DNA of 64,000 bases from an uncultured Prevotella sp. (GTDB lineage Bacteria; Bacteroidota; Bacteroidia; Bacteroidales; Bacteroidaceae). Position numbers and translations under genes: made by a program. This document shows, in pieces, positions 30,100 through 38,682 of this stretch. The stretch lies in NCBI GenBank assembly GCA_905233425.1, contig CAJOEC010000007.1, forward strand, positions 21,229 to 85,228, in the 5' to 3' direction. The first letter of the stretch is position 1; each line of letters begins with the position of its first letter. The notes under the pieces are model-generated. The model saw only the letters and a list, made by a program, of their open reading frames with translations, was not told where the DNA came from and made no database searches.

Positions 30100-30853
30100 T
30101 GCCATTTCCCCCAAGGCTCGTATCGGCAACAACTGTAAGATATTCCCCTTCGTGTATATTGAGGACGATGTGGAGATAGGCGACAACTGCATTATCTTCC
30201 CCTTCGTCAGCATCCTCGACGGTGCCCGCATCGGCAAGAGCAACAAGATCCACCAGGGCTCGGTCATCGCCGCCCTGCCTCAGGATTTCAACTACCGAGG
30301 CGAGAAGTCGTACGTCAAGATTGGCGACAACAACATCATCCGCGAGAATGTGGTCATCAACCGTGGCACGTACCGCGACGGCAGCACCGTCATCGGCGAC
30401 CACAACTTCATCCTGGAGGGCGTGCACATCAGCCACGACACCGTCATTGGCACGCATTGCGTCTTTGGCAACAAAGTGGAGATCGCCGGCGACTGCGTCA
30501 TCGGCGACGGCGTCATCTTCTCCACTGGAGCCATCCAGAACGCCAACACCCGTGCCGGCGACCTGTCGTTGATCCAGGCAGGATGTGCCTTTTCCCACGA
30601 TGTGCCGCCCTACGTCATCGCCGGTGGCAGTCCCATGGAGTACGGCGGACCTAACACCACCGTCATGGATTTCGCCAAGATCGACAAGAAGGTGCAGAAG
30701 CACATCGCTAACGCCTACCGTCTGCTCTTCCACGGCAAGACCAGCGTCTACGACGTCATCAAGCAGATCAAGGAACAGGTTCCCGACAGTCCCGAGATAA
30801 GGAACATCATAACCTTCCTCGAGAACACCAAGCGCGGCATCATGTGCAAGTAG
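30035..30853 (+). CDS. lpxA: LpxA-like acyl-ACP:UDP-GlcNAc O-acyltransferase with repeat-encoded N-terminus
   Basis: First step of lipid A synthesis, or a paralogous acyltransferase. Left-handed beta-helix hexapeptides run from 'ISPKARIGNNCKIFPFVYIEDDVEIGDN' to 'CVIGDGV', with 'RENVVINRGT', the catalytic-His region 'EGVHISHDTVIG' and a C-terminal helical domain ending in 'SPEIRNIITFLENTKRGI'. Residues 8-22 (VYTPLPHREGQGGGS) are the pair-C palindrome and replace what is normally the first few residues. The loop that usually reads 'MHQFCHVG' is 'STGAIQNANTRAG', so this may be a paralogue of the housekeeping LpxA. No lpx neighbours are present; it follows the efflux operon. Confidence 0.75.
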   Translation: MITSDNHVYTPLPHREGQGGGSAISPKARIGNNCKIFPFVYIEDDVEIGDNCIIFPFVSILDGARIGKSNKIHQGSVIAALPQDFNYRGEKSYVKIGDNNIIRENVVINRGTYRDGSTVIGDHNFILEGVHISHDTVIGTHCVFGNKVEIAGDCVIGDGVIFSTGAIQNANTRAGDLSLIQAGCAFSHDVPPYVIAGGSPMEYGGPNTTVMDFAKIDKKVQKHIANAYRLLFHGKTSVYDVIKQIKEQVPDSPEIRNIITFLENTKRGIMCK

Positions 30854-30861
30854 TCCTGTCT

Positions 30862-30880
30862 GTTGCGACTGAGTCGCAAC
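30862..30880. repeat. GTTGCGAC-TGA-GTCGCAAC palindrome
   Basis: Perfect 8-bp arms with TGA loop in the 42-bp gap between the lpxA-like gene and the SpoIIM-family gene. The same 19-bp sequence occurs in rnhB (51711-51729) and a variant in a lipoprotein signal peptide (39566-39584). Confidence 0.75.
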
Positions 30881-30895
30881 AAACCATGAAGCGCG

Positions 30896-31852
30896 ATGAA
30901 GGAGGTGACATTCATACGTCAGAACTTGGAGAAGTGGCGCAGCTATGAGAACGTTGCCGAGACACCCTCCATATCGACCCCCGACGAGGTGGCCGAGGCG
31001 TACACCGACATCACCACCGACCTGGCTTTCGCCCAGACCCACTACCCAAACTCGCGCATCACACGCTACCTGAACAACTTAGCAGCAGCGCTGCACAACG
31101 AGATTTACCGCAACAAGCGCGAGCGTTGGTCGCGCTTGTTGTCGTTCTGGACAAAGGAGGTGCCCGCCACGATGTGGCAGTCGCGCCGCGAACTGCTTAT
31201 CGCGGTCGTTATTTTCGTGGCCAGCGCCTTGGTGGGCGTAGTGTCGCAACTCCTCGACCCCGATTTCAGCCGCCTCATTCTGGGCGACCAGTATGTGGAG
31301 ATGACCCTCGACAACATCGCCGCCGGCGAGCCGATGGATGTTTATGCCAGTACGCCCGAGGACATGATGTTCGGCATGATTACGCTGAACAACATCTACG
31401 TGTCGTTCATTGTCTTCGCCATGGGCATCTTCACCAGCATCGGCACGGGCTTCCAGCTATTCCGCAACGGCGTGATGGTGGGGGCGTTCCAGACGTTCTT
31501 CGCCCAGCACGGTCTGCTGTGGGAGTCGTCGCTGGCCATCTGGCTCCACGGCACCATTGAGATCTCGTCAATCGTCGTGGCCGGGGCAGCGGGCATCGCC
31601 ATGGGCAACGGCTGGCTCTTCCCCGGCACCTACAAGCGGCTGACATCGTTCCGCATGGGCGCACGGCGGGGACTGAAGATTGTCGTTGGCACGGTGCCGC
31701 TCTTCTGCATCGCCGGATTCATCGAGAGCTTCCTAACTCGGCACACCCATAGTGGCGACGCATGGCGCATAGCCGTCATACTCCTATCAGCCGCCTTCGT
31801 CGTCTACTATTTCGTCATCCTTCCACGGAAAATCGGGGCAAATTCCCATTAA
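30896..31852 (+). CDS. SpoIIM-family (stage II sporulation protein M-like) membrane protein
   Basis: DUF95/SpoIIM-type integral membrane protein; in non-sporulating Bacteroidetes it is encoded with MoxR-DUF4129-type genes and its function is unknown. 318 aa: cytoplasmic N-terminus 'TFIRQNLEKWRSYE', first helix 'LLIAVVIFVASALVGVVSQLL', then 'NIYVSFIVFAMGIFTSIGTGFQLFRNGVMVGAF' and 'ESSLAIWLHGTIEISSIVVAGAAG', the conserved family core, and two further helices. First gene of a five-gene operon. Its stop codon is the TAA of a downstream 10-bp repeat (TAACTCCCAT). Confidence 0.87.
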   Translation: MKEVTFIRQNLEKWRSYENVAETPSISTPDEVAEAYTDITTDLAFAQTHYPNSRITRYLNNLAAALHNEIYRNKRERWSRLLSFWTKEVPATMWQSRRELLIAVVIFVASALVGVVSQLLDPDFSRLILGDQYVEMTLDNIAAGEPMDVYASTPEDMMFGMITLNNIYVSFIVFAMGIFTSIGTGFQLFRNGVMVGAFQTFFAQHGLLWESSLAIWLHGTIEISSIVVAGAAGIAMGNGWLFPGTYKRLTSFRMGARRGLKIVVGTVPLFCIAGFIESFLTRHTHSGDAWRIAVILLSAAFVVYYFVILPRKIGANSH

Positions 31853-31890
31853 CTCCCCACTAACTCCCATTAACTCCCTATTAACTACCA
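31844..31890. repeat. 10-bp microsatellite TAACTCCCAT, four units
   Basis: Decamers TAACTCCCCAC, TAACTCCCAT, TAACTCCCTA, TTAACTACCA; the first TAA is the SpoIIM-family stop codon. Related arrays follow the genes ending at 32843 and 49788. Confidence 0.7.
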
Positions 31891-31898
31891 TCAAACCA

Positions 31899-32843
31899 AT
31901 GATTGAACTCTACAAAATCCGCACATTCTCGGAAAAAATCAGCGACACCATAGACTTCATTCGTCAGAACTGGCGTGCGCTTCTCAAGTACTTAGGCTGC
32001 GTCATACTTCCCGCAAGCATAGTGCTGGCATTCTTTTTCAACCATTTCTGGAACGGCTACATGTCGTTTGTGTCTGACGTGGAAAGAGGAACTTCTGGCG
32101 ATTTTTCCGATGGCATATCTTTCATGCTGAACTATGTCGCCATGGTTGTCATCTATATGGTGACCTTCGTGTTCCTCAATGCCATGTTCTATGCCATGGT
32201 GCGCGTTTATTACCATCGCGAGAACGGCCTCCAGGGCGTTGTGTACGACGAGCTTCGATCGCCGTTCAAGCTGTGTCTGAAGCGCATGGCCACTTTGATT
32301 GGCCTTGGCTTTCTGCTTGGCATAGTAGTGATAGTCGCGCTTGTTGTCGTGGGCGCTTTGTTTGGCACCATCAATGCCGCGCTTGTCGTTTTATATGTGC
32401 TCCTGTGCGGTGCGGCATTATTCGCTGTCGCCTTCCCGTTGATGTTGATGGCCCCCATCTATATGCTGGAGGACAATATCAGCTTCTTTGACGCCTTGGC
32501 CAAGGCCATGCGCTTAGGTTTCAAGACTTGGGGCGGCATTTTCGGTATGGCCATTGTCTTAGGACTACTTATCAGCGTGCTGCAGATGGTCACCTCGGGG
32601 CCATGGTACGTGCTGTTCATCATGAAGACCATCTTCACGCTCTCCAACGACCTCGACGGCTCGTTCACCAATTCCTTCATCTTCACGCTGATAACTTATC
32701 TTGCCAGCATACTGCAATGCATGGGTATGCTCATATCGACCATCTTCACCGAGGTGGGAATGAACATCCAGTACGGCCACGCTGCCGAACTCGTCGATGG
32801 CATGGGCACGCAGGAGAAAATCGAGCATTTCGAGGACTTGTAA
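31899..32843 (+). CDS. Multi-pass membrane protein of the MoxR-linked operon
   Basis: 314-aa protein with about six membrane helices ('LLKYLGCVILPASIVLAFFF', 'LNYVAMVVIYMVTFVFLNAMFYAMV', 'LIGLGFLLGIVVIVALVVVGALF', 'ALVVLYVLLCGAALFAVAFPLMLMAPIYM', 'IFGMAIVLGLLISVL', 'LITYLASILQCMGMLI'). I know no named function; proteins of this kind are regularly encoded between SpoIIM-like and DUF4129 genes in Bacteroidetes, suggesting a shared membrane complex. It starts 46 bp after the SpoIIM-like gene and its stop TAA is again the first unit of a 10-bp repeat array. Confidence 0.8.
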   Translation: MIELYKIRTFSEKISDTIDFIRQNWRALLKYLGCVILPASIVLAFFFNHFWNGYMSFVSDVERGTSGDFSDGISFMLNYVAMVVIYMVTFVFLNAMFYAMVRVYYHRENGLQGVVYDELRSPFKLCLKRMATLIGLGFLLGIVVIVALVVVGALFGTINAALVVLYVLLCGAALFAVAFPLMLMAPIYMLEDNISFFDALAKAMRLGFKTWGGIFGMAIVLGLLISVLQMVTSGPWYVLFIMKTIFTLSNDLDGSFTNSFIFTLITYLASILQCMGMLISTIFTEVGMNIQYGHAAELVDGMGTQEKIEHFEDL

Positions 32844-32889
32844 CTCCCATTAACTCCTGCTAACTACAATATCTCCCACTAACTCCTTT
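32841..32889. repeat. 10-bp microsatellite TAACTCCCAT, about five units
   Basis: Degenerate decamers (TAACTCCCAT, TAACTCCTGC, TAACTACAAT, ATCTCCCACT) between the membrane protein and DUF4129 genes; the first supplies the stop codon. Confidence 0.7.
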
Positions 32890-32900
32890 CCGCCAAAACG

Positions 32901-33563
32901 ATGTCGCCCGAACTGACCATTGACAGCCTTGAACTTGCCCGCTGGCAAGAGGACCCTCGCTTCGACTACGACCGCGAGCTGATGGGTGGCGGACAGAACC
33001 TGCTGGATTGGCTTTGGAGCACCTTTTGGGAGTGGATTGACAACACTTTCGACAAGCTGGCAGAGAGCAAGTCTTTTACCTACGCGCTCATCGTCTGCTG
33101 TATCGCCCTTGTGGCATTCATCCTCTGGTGGGTGTTTGAGAAGCACCCCTCGCTGTTCATGCGCAACGACGATAACGGCTCGCTCGACTATGACACGCAG
33201 CAGGACACCATCTACGGCGTGGACTTCGACACGGCCATCGACGATGCCGTCGCCCACGGCGACTACCGCCAGGCCGTGCGACTGGTCTACTTGCAGACGC
33301 TGAAGAAACTGAGTGACGAGGGCCGCATTGACTGGCAGCCGTCGAAGACCCCCATGCAGTATATGCGGCAGATGGACAGCCAGCCATTCTGCGGCCTTTC
33401 CCGCCATTTCATCCGCGTCCGTTACGGAAACTTCGAGGCCACCGAACAGCTCTTCCACGAGATGAAGGGATTACAGGCAGCGACCGAACAGTCCGCAGAG
33501 TCCGAACAAGTACGCCGTAGTCCCCTGCAAGGCACGTCTCAGGAGAAAGGAGGTGAGCAATGA
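32901..33563 (+). CDS. DUF4129 domain protein
   Basis: 220 aa with an N-terminal periplasmic part, one membrane helix ('FTYALIVCCIALVAFILWWVF') and the cytoplasmic DUF4129 helical domain ('DDAVAHGDYRQAVRLVYLQTLKKLSDEGRIDWQPSKTP', 'SRHFIRVRYGNFEAT'). DUF4129 is typically found with MoxR ATPases and transglutaminase or DUF4350 genes and is thought to act in envelope processes. Its stop overlaps the start of the DUF4350 gene (33560-33563, ATGA), showing translational coupling. Confidence 0.88.
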   Translation: MSPELTIDSLELARWQEDPRFDYDRELMGGGQNLLDWLWSTFWEWIDNTFDKLAESKSFTYALIVCCIALVAFILWWVFEKHPSLFMRNDDNGSLDYDTQQDTIYGVDFDTAIDDAVAHGDYRQAVRLVYLQTLKKLSDEGRIDWQPSKTPMQYMRQMDSQPFCGLSRHFIRVRYGNFEATEQLFHEMKGLQAATEQSAESEQVRRSPLQGTSQEKGGEQ

Positions 33564-34951
33564 AAGGCCGCACAAAGTTCATCCTCGCCGTTGCGTTGCT
33601 CTTCGTCGTGTTTCTCGTCGCCGAGTACCGTATGCCCCGCAAATTCGACTGGAAGCCCACCTTCGCCCACACCGACCCGCAGCCCTTCGGTTGCATGGTC
33701 TTCGACAGCGTCCTCTTCGCAACCATGCCCATGGGCTACACCGTTGAGCGCCGCACACTTTGGCAGATGGAGCACGACACCGTGGCCACCGCCAAGAGGG
33801 CCTTTCTCATAATCGCCAATGAAGACATCGACGCCATCATCCCCACCGCCCTGCGCATGGCAAAACAGGGCAACACCATCATCGTGGCTACCATCTACAT
33901 CCATGAATGGACCGACACGTTAGGGATAGACTTCAGATACAACGGCAGTTTCAACATCTCTTCCATCTCGGGCAAAGCAGCGAAGAAAGGGCATCTCCGC
34001 TGGGAGAACGACACCCTCTCACATCGAGGCGAGGAACCAGTGGAATTGCCCGTCTACGACCTGATGGTAGAGCGTGGCCTCGACATTCCAGACAGCGTGA
34101 AGCATACCGTCCTCGCCTCATACATGCCTCCTGACGATGACGACTCCGAGTTCTCCTCTGCGTCCTATTTGCCACCTGTGGCCGCAGCCTTCCCCATGGG
34201 CGAGGGCGAGCTGATACTTGTCTCCGCCCCGCTGCTGCTCACTAACTACATGATGGTCAGTGGCGACGGCCACAAGTTCATCGCTCACCTCATGGACCGG
34301 GTGAAGCATCTGCCTGTAGTGCGTACAGAGAGCTACATGAGCGCCACGGCACAGACGGAGCAGTCGCCGCTCTACGTGCTTTTGCGCGAGGCGCCGTTGC
34401 GCTGGGCCGTCTACCTTGCCGCCATCACCCTGCTGCTCTTCTGCATCTTCACCGCCCGTCGCCGCCAGCGGGCCATCCCCGTCATAACGAAGCCCCGCAA
34501 CGGCAACCTGGAGTTCGTAAAACTCATTGGCACCCTCGCGTGGCAGCAGCACGACAATGCCTCACTTCTCGCCCGCAAGCTCACATACACCGCCGAAGAG
34601 CTGCGCCGACAGACGGGGATAGACATTGGGGCTACTGGGACTAATGGGACCCATGAGCCCTATGGGACTTATAAGTCCTATGAGACTTATAAGTCCTATG
34701 AGACCCATAAGTCCTATGAGACCCATAAGTCCTATAAGACCCATGGGACTTATAAGCCCTATAAGTCCTATGAGACCTATGGGGTGGGGGCCTCTGTGCT
34801 TCAGCAGTTAGCAGCCCAGACTGGGCGCGACCCTGAGGAGCTGCGCCTCCTGCTCAAAAACATCCACGATGCCGCCAACGGACTCTCGCCCCTCAGCGAC
34901 GAACAACTGAAAGTATTTATCGACGAACTTGACAATCTCATAAAGCCATAA
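33560..34951 (+). CDS. DUF4350 protein with 9-bp-repeat-encoded tyrosine-rich tract
   Basis: 463 aa: N-terminal membrane helix ('FILAVALLFVVFLVAEYRM'), a DUF4350 (GATase-like) domain around 'PFGCMVFDSVLFATMPMGYTV' and 'AFLIIANEDIDAIIPTALRMAKQGNTIIVA', a second membrane helix near residue 290 ('AVYLAAITLLLFCIFT') and a cytoplasmic helical tail. Residues about 358-410 in the tail are a tripeptide array (YKS-YET-HKS-YET...) translated from 18 nonamers of the TATAAGTCC family. The tail resumes with 'ASVLQQLAAQTGRDPEELRLLLKNI', so the tract is an in-frame insert between two helices. Third to last gene function: unknown envelope complex with MoxR. Confidence 0.85.
   Translation: MKGRTKFILAVALLFVVFLVAEYRMPRKFDWKPTFAHTDPQPFGCMVFDSVLFATMPMGYTVERRTLWQMEHDTVATAKRAFLIIANEDIDAIIPTALRMAKQGNTIIVATIYIHEWTDTLGIDFRYNGSFNISSISGKAAKKGHLRWENDTLSHRGEEPVELPVYDLMVERGLDIPDSVKHTVLASYMPPDDDDSEFSSASYLPPVAAAFPMGEGELILVSAPLLLTNYMMVSGDGHKFIAHLMDRVKHLPVVRTESYMSATAQTEQSPLYVLLREAPLRWAVYLAAITLLLFCIFTARRRQRAIPVITKPRNGNLEFVKLIGTLAWQQHDNASLLARKLTYTAEELRRQTGIDIGATGTNGTHEPYGTYKSYETYKSYETHKSYETHKSYKTHGTYKPYKSYETYGVGASVLQQLAAQTGRDPEELRLLLKNIHDAANGLSPLSDEQLKVFIDELDNLIKP
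34632..34790. repeat. 9-bp microsatellite inside the DUF4350 gene
   Basis: About 17 nonamers alternating TATAAGTCC and TATGAGACC/CATAAGTCC. Because 9 is a multiple of 3, changes in unit number never shift the frame; each unit adds Tyr/His-Lys-Ser or Tyr-Glu-Thr. Confidence 0.88.
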
Positions 34952-35004
34952 AACAATCTCATTAAACCAATAAAGCCTATATAACTCCCAACAACGAAAC
35001 AATC

Positions 35005-35970
35005 ATGGAAGACTCCAGAACCGACCTCACCCTTTTCGCCGACCGCGTATCGCTCCTTCGTCGGCAAATCTCAGAAATCATTGTTGGCCAGCAGGAGAAT
35101 ATCGACCTGCTGCTCACCTCAGTCCTCGCCGGCGGCCATGTGCTCATCGAGGGTGTCCCCGGCGTCGCCAAGACGCTGATGGCACGCCTCCTCGCCCGCC
35201 TCATCGACGCCCGCTTCAGCCGCGTGCAGTTCACCCCCGACCTCATGCCCTCCGACGTATTAGGCACCAACGTGTTCAACATGAAGACCCAGGACTTCGA
35301 CTTCCATCCCGGCCCCGTCTTCGCCGACATCGTCCTCGTCGACGAGATAAACCGCGCCCCGGCCAAGACCCAGGCCGCCCTCTTCGAGGTGATGGAGGAA
35401 CGCCAGGTGACCATCGACGGCATCACCCACCGCATGGACCAGCTCTACACCATCCTGGCCACACAGAACCCCGTGGAGCAGGAGGGCACATACAAACTGC
35501 CCGAGGCACAGACCGACCGCTTCATGATGAAAGTCGTGGTGGGCTACCCCACACCCGACGAAGAGGTGGACATACTGCGCCGCCACCACGAGAATGCACG
35601 CCTCAAGGCCCTCGACAACATCGAGCCTGTCATCACCAAGGACGAGCTGTTGCAGATGCGCCAGACGCTGCAGCAGGTGTTTGTCGACGAGGCCCTGTTG
35701 CGCTATATCGCCGCCATCATTCTGCAGACACGCCAGAGCAAGGCCATCTTCCTCGGAGCCTCGCCACGAGCATCGGTGGCATTGCTACAGGCCGCGAAGG
35801 CATACGCCCTGCTGCAGGGCCGCGACTTCATCACCCCCGACGACGTGCGACTGCTCGCCCCCAGCATCCTGCAGCACCGCATACAGCTCACCGCAGAGGC
35901 CGAGATGGAGGGAATAACACCCCAGAAAGCCATCGGCAGGCTGATAGAGAAGGTGGAGGTGCCGAAATGA
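35005..35970 (+). CDS. MoxR-family AAA+ ATPase
   Basis: Chaperone-like AAA+ ATPase, 321 aa. Walker A is the MoxR variant GVPGVAKT ('IEGVPGVAKTLMARLLA'), Walker B 'ADIVLVDEINRAPAKTQAALFEVMEERQVTI', sensor 1 'TILATQNPVEQEGTYKLPEAQTDRF' and sensor 2 'GASPRASVALLQAAKAYALLQGRDFITPDDV'. It is the last full gene of the SpoIIM/DUF4129/DUF4350 operon. MoxR genes are normally followed by a DUF58 (VWA-like) partner, which is missing: a frame overlapping the stop (ATGA at 35967) reads only 16 codons before ending in a terminator hairpin. Confidence 0.93.
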   Translation: MEDSRTDLTLFADRVSLLRRQISEIIVGQQENIDLLLTSVLAGGHVLIEGVPGVAKTLMARLLARLIDARFSRVQFTPDLMPSDVLGTNVFNMKTQDFDFHPGPVFADIVLVDEINRAPAKTQAALFEVMEERQVTIDGITHRMDQLYTILATQNPVEQEGTYKLPEAQTDRFMMKVVVGYPTPDEEVDILRRHHENARLKALDNIEPVITKDELLQMRQTLQQVFVDEALLRYIAAIILQTRQSKAIFLGASPRASVALLQAAKAYALLQGRDFITPDDVRLLAPSILQHRIQLTAEAEMEGITPQKAIGRLIEKVEVPK

Positions 35971-35989
35971 CATCATCAGCCCCCTATAT

Positions 35990-36029
35990 GTTTCACGCCC
36001 GCCATCCAATCGGATGACGGGCGTGAAAC
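35990..36029 (+). terminator. Rho-independent-type terminator of the MoxR operon
   Basis: Outer 12-bp stem GTTTCACGCCCG 35990-36001 with CGGGCGTGAAAC 36018-36029; the loop folds further (CATCC/GGATG). T-rich sequence follows. Confidence 0.8.
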
Positions 36030-36054
36030 TTTCTTGTCTCTTGGGCGCGCTGCT

Positions 36055-36162
36055 GATAAGTCCTATAAGACTTATAAGTCTCATAAGTCCTATAAGTCTC
36101 ATAAGTCCTATAAGTCTCATAAGTCCTATAAGACCCATAGGTCTCATAAGACCTATATGCCC
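36055..36162. repeat. 9-bp microsatellite between moxR and trxA
   Basis: About twelve nonamers of types TATAAGTCC, TATAAGACT and CATAAGTCC, same family as in the DUF4350 gene 1.3 kb away. It fills the convergent gap. Confidence 0.85.
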
Positions 36163-36174
36163 CATCACCGAGGG

Positions 36175-36489
36175 CTACAGCAATGCCTCGAATTTCTCCT
36201 CGAACTTCTGCTTGGACATAGCGCCGACGAGCTTGTCGACGACGTTGCCGCCCTTGAAGAAGAGCACAGTGGGGATGTTGCGTATGCCGAACTCGGCGGC
36301 AAGCTCCTCGTTCTCCTCGACATCGCATTTGCCCACAGCAATGCGGCCGTCGTATTTCACGGCCAGTTCGGCAATGATAGGGGCGACCATGCGGCACGGA
36401 CCGCACCATGTTGCCCAGAAATCGACCACCAAAGGCAGGGAGCCGCCCTTCAGCTGCTCAAAATTCTCGCTTGTGATTTGTATTTCCAT
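36175..36489 (-). CDS. trxA: Thioredoxin
   Basis: 104-aa thioredoxin with active site WCGPC (28-32) in 'VVDFWATWCGPCRMVAPIIAELA', cis-Pro region 'IRNIPTVLFFKGGN' and no signal peptide, so cytoplasmic disulfide reductase. It ends beside the 9-bp repeat array and is 22 bp downstream of the capD-type gene, with which it may be co-transcribed. Confidence 0.95.
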   Translation of the reverse strand: MEIQITSENFEQLKGGSLPLVVDFWATWCGPCRMVAPIIAELAVKYDGRIAVGKCDVEENEELAAEFGIRNIPTVLFFKGGNVVDKLVGAMSKQKFEEKFEALL

Positions 36490-36511
36490 AGTTGTCCAGT
36501 CTTTTTTAGGG

Positions 36512-38446
36512 TTATTTGTCTTTTTTGTCTAACTTGCTGTATATGGAATTGTTGCTGAGGAACTCCGGCACAATGGCCTTCATCTTGGCCACCGTCTCCA
36601 TGTCGGCGAAGTGCTTGCCAATCTCGTAGAGTTCATCGATGTCACGGCATGCGTCGGCATATTCATACTCGCGCACCGTGGCAATGCGTATCTTCTTGTG
36701 GAACGACGGCTTGGTGGTCTCCTCCTCGTTGAGCACCTCCTCATAGAGCTTCTCGCCCGGCCGCAGGCCTGTGAACTTGATCTCCACGTCCTTTGCCCCG
36801 CTGAGCATGATCATGCGCCGTGCCAGGTCGGCAATCTTCACCGGCTGACCCATGTCGAAGACGAAGATCTCGCCTCCGTTGCCCCTTGTCCCCGCTTCAA
36901 GCACAAGTTTGCAGGCTTCGGGTATGAGCATGAAATAGCGTATGATGTTGGGGTCGGTGACGGTGATGGGGCCGCCGTTCTTTATCTGCTCCTTGAAGAG
37001 GGGGATGACGGAGCCGTTGCTGCCCAGCACGTTGCCGAAGCGGGTGGTGACAAACTGCGTCTGGCCCTTTATCTTGCCGTCCTTGATGGCCTTGTCGAGG
37101 CTCTGCACATAGATTTCGCAGATGCGCTTCGAGCATCCCATGACGTTTGTTGGGTTCACGGCCTTGTCGGTCGAGATCATCACGAATTTCTTTGCCCCGT
37201 ATTTCACCGCCATGTCGGCAATGATACGCGTTCCGATGACGTTGTTCCTCACGCTCTCGCTGGGGTTGTCCTCCATCATGGGCACATGCTTGTAGGCAGC
37301 GGCGTGGAACACGTAGTCGGGCTTGTAGATGCTGAAGAGCGTCTCCATGTAGTCACGCTCGCAGATGCTTGCCACAATGGCGTGTGCCTTTACCTTCGGC
37401 CATTCCTTGGCCATCATCAGGCGGATGTCGTGCTGGGGCGTCTCGGCCTGGTCGATGAGCACCAGCTCCGACGGGCCGCAGGCGGCCACCTGGCGGACAA
37501 TCTCGCTGCCAATGCTTCCAGCCGAGCCAGTAACCATGATGCACTTGCCGTGGAGCTGCTTGGCAACAGCCTTCATGTCCACCTGAATCTCGTCACGCGG
37601 CAGAAGATCCTCGATGCTTATCTCGCGCAGATGTGAAGTGCTGAAATACTGGATGTCGTCATCTTCGCCGATTTCCTTGGCCTCAGGGGTGACATAAATC
37701 TTCACCCCGGCCTTTATCAGCTCGTCCTGCAGCTTCTGCTTTCTGCGGAACTCCTCAAGACGGTGTGGCGAGACGATGAGCGCCTCGACACGGGCAGCCT
37801 TTATATGGTCTATCAGCTTGTCGTCGGCAATATGCACCTTCCTCCCCATGAGCACGTGGCCGTCCATCTCCTTCTCAACGGTGGCAAAGCCTTTCAGGAG
37901 GAAGCGCATGGGCTTTTCGTTGCGTATGTGCTTGGCAATGGCGATGCCGTCGTTCTTCACGCCGAAGATGTAGGTGCGCTTCGCTCGCTGGCTGGCGAAA
38001 AGTATGTCGTAGAGGAACTTGACACCAATCCGCAGAATCCACAGGAAGAGGGTGCCGGCAATGAACGAGGCCAGAATCTGCCGCCCGGTGACAAACAGCA
38101 TGAATTTGACATGCAGCATGGCCATCAGACGATAGAATAAGTAAGACAGGAACGTGCCTAAGATCATGGCATAGCCAACGCGCTGCAGGTCGACAAACGA
38201 CGAATAGCGCAGGATGCCCGAATAGGTTCGGAAAATACGGAACGCAATGTTGTAGAAAACGAGGAATACGAGAATGTTGAGCGACAGATATCCGATGTTT
38301 GCCAGCGAGCGCACATGTATGTCGAAAAACATGTGCATGAAAACGTAGGTGGCATAGACTATTATGTTGTCTATCAGCAATACACTCCATAGAGGCAAAG
38401 CGCTCCTGCGAAAATACCAGTTCGCTATTTTGTTGAAATAACTCAT
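36512..38446 (-). CDS. Membrane nucleoside-diphosphate-sugar 4,6-dehydratase (CapD/WbpM/PglF family)
   Basis: Converts a UDP-HexNAc to a 4-keto-6-deoxy (or 5-epimerised) product for surface polysaccharide or glycoprotein glycan synthesis. 644 aa: four N-terminal membrane helices (about 15-140), a CoA-binding-like Rossmann domain ('AKRTYIFGVKNDGIAIAKHI'), then the catalytic extended SDR with GSAGSIGSEI near residue 300, 'YKHVPMMEDNPSESVRNN', 'STDKAVNPTNVMGCSKR' and 'GLRPGEKLYEE'. No polysaccharide cluster surrounds it, as is common for the general glycosylation pathway of Bacteroidetes. The promoter has an 18-bp homopolymer where the -33 box should be. Confidence 0.9.
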   Translation of the reverse strand: MSYFNKIANWYFRRSALPLWSVLLIDNIIVYATYVFMHMFFDIHVRSLANIGYLSLNILVFLVFYNIAFRIFRTYSGILRYSSFVDLQRVGYAMILGTFLSYLFYRLMAMLHVKFMLFVTGRQILASFIAGTLFLWILRIGVKFLYDILFASQRAKRTYIFGVKNDGIAIAKHIRNEKPMRFLLKGFATVEKEMDGHVLMGRKVHIADDKLIDHIKAARVEALIVSPHRLEEFRRKQKLQDELIKAGVKIYVTPEAKEIGEDDDIQYFSTSHLREISIEDLLPRDEIQVDMKAVAKQLHGKCIMVTGSAGSIGSEIVRQVAACGPSELVLIDQAETPQHDIRLMMAKEWPKVKAHAIVASICERDYMETLFSIYKPDYVFHAAAYKHVPMMEDNPSESVRNNVIGTRIIADMAVKYGAKKFVMISTDKAVNPTNVMGCSKRICEIYVQSLDKAIKDGKIKGQTQFVTTRFGNVLGSNGSVIPLFKEQIKNGGPITVTDPNIIRYFMLIPEACKLVLEAGTRGNGGEIFVFDMGQPVKIADLARRMIMLSGAKDVEIKFTGLRPGEKLYEEVLNEEETTKPSFHKKIRIATVREYEYADACRDIDELYEIGKHFADMETVAKMKAIVPEFLSNNSIYSKLDKKDK

Positions 38447-38504
38447 GAGATTATGCCTATGGTGTAAATCAAGTCTGGTTTATTAATTCTATTAATAATA
38501 GAAT

Positions 38505-38555
38505 GCAAAATTACACAATTTATTATTAACAGAATACTTTTTTTTTTTTTTTTTT
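38505..38555 (-). promoter_or_regulatory. Promoter of the dehydratase gene with A18 tract
   Basis: Minus-strand TAATTTTGC at 38513-38505; 25 bp further upstream begins a run of 18 A (T18 on the plus strand, 38538-38555) and no TTTG is present at the normal distance. The tract lies where an UP element would be. Length variation by slippage could tune transcription. 38556-38682 has no complete gene. Confidence 0.6.
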
Positions 38556-38682
38556 ATATATCGCCCCAATTTTATAGAAATTTACAACCTGAAGCTGTCA
38601 GTGCACGCGCCTCTCGAGGAAACCGAAGTAGCTCGAATCAATCTGGTCAATCGTTACTGACCAGTAGTCTTGCTTGTCGCGG

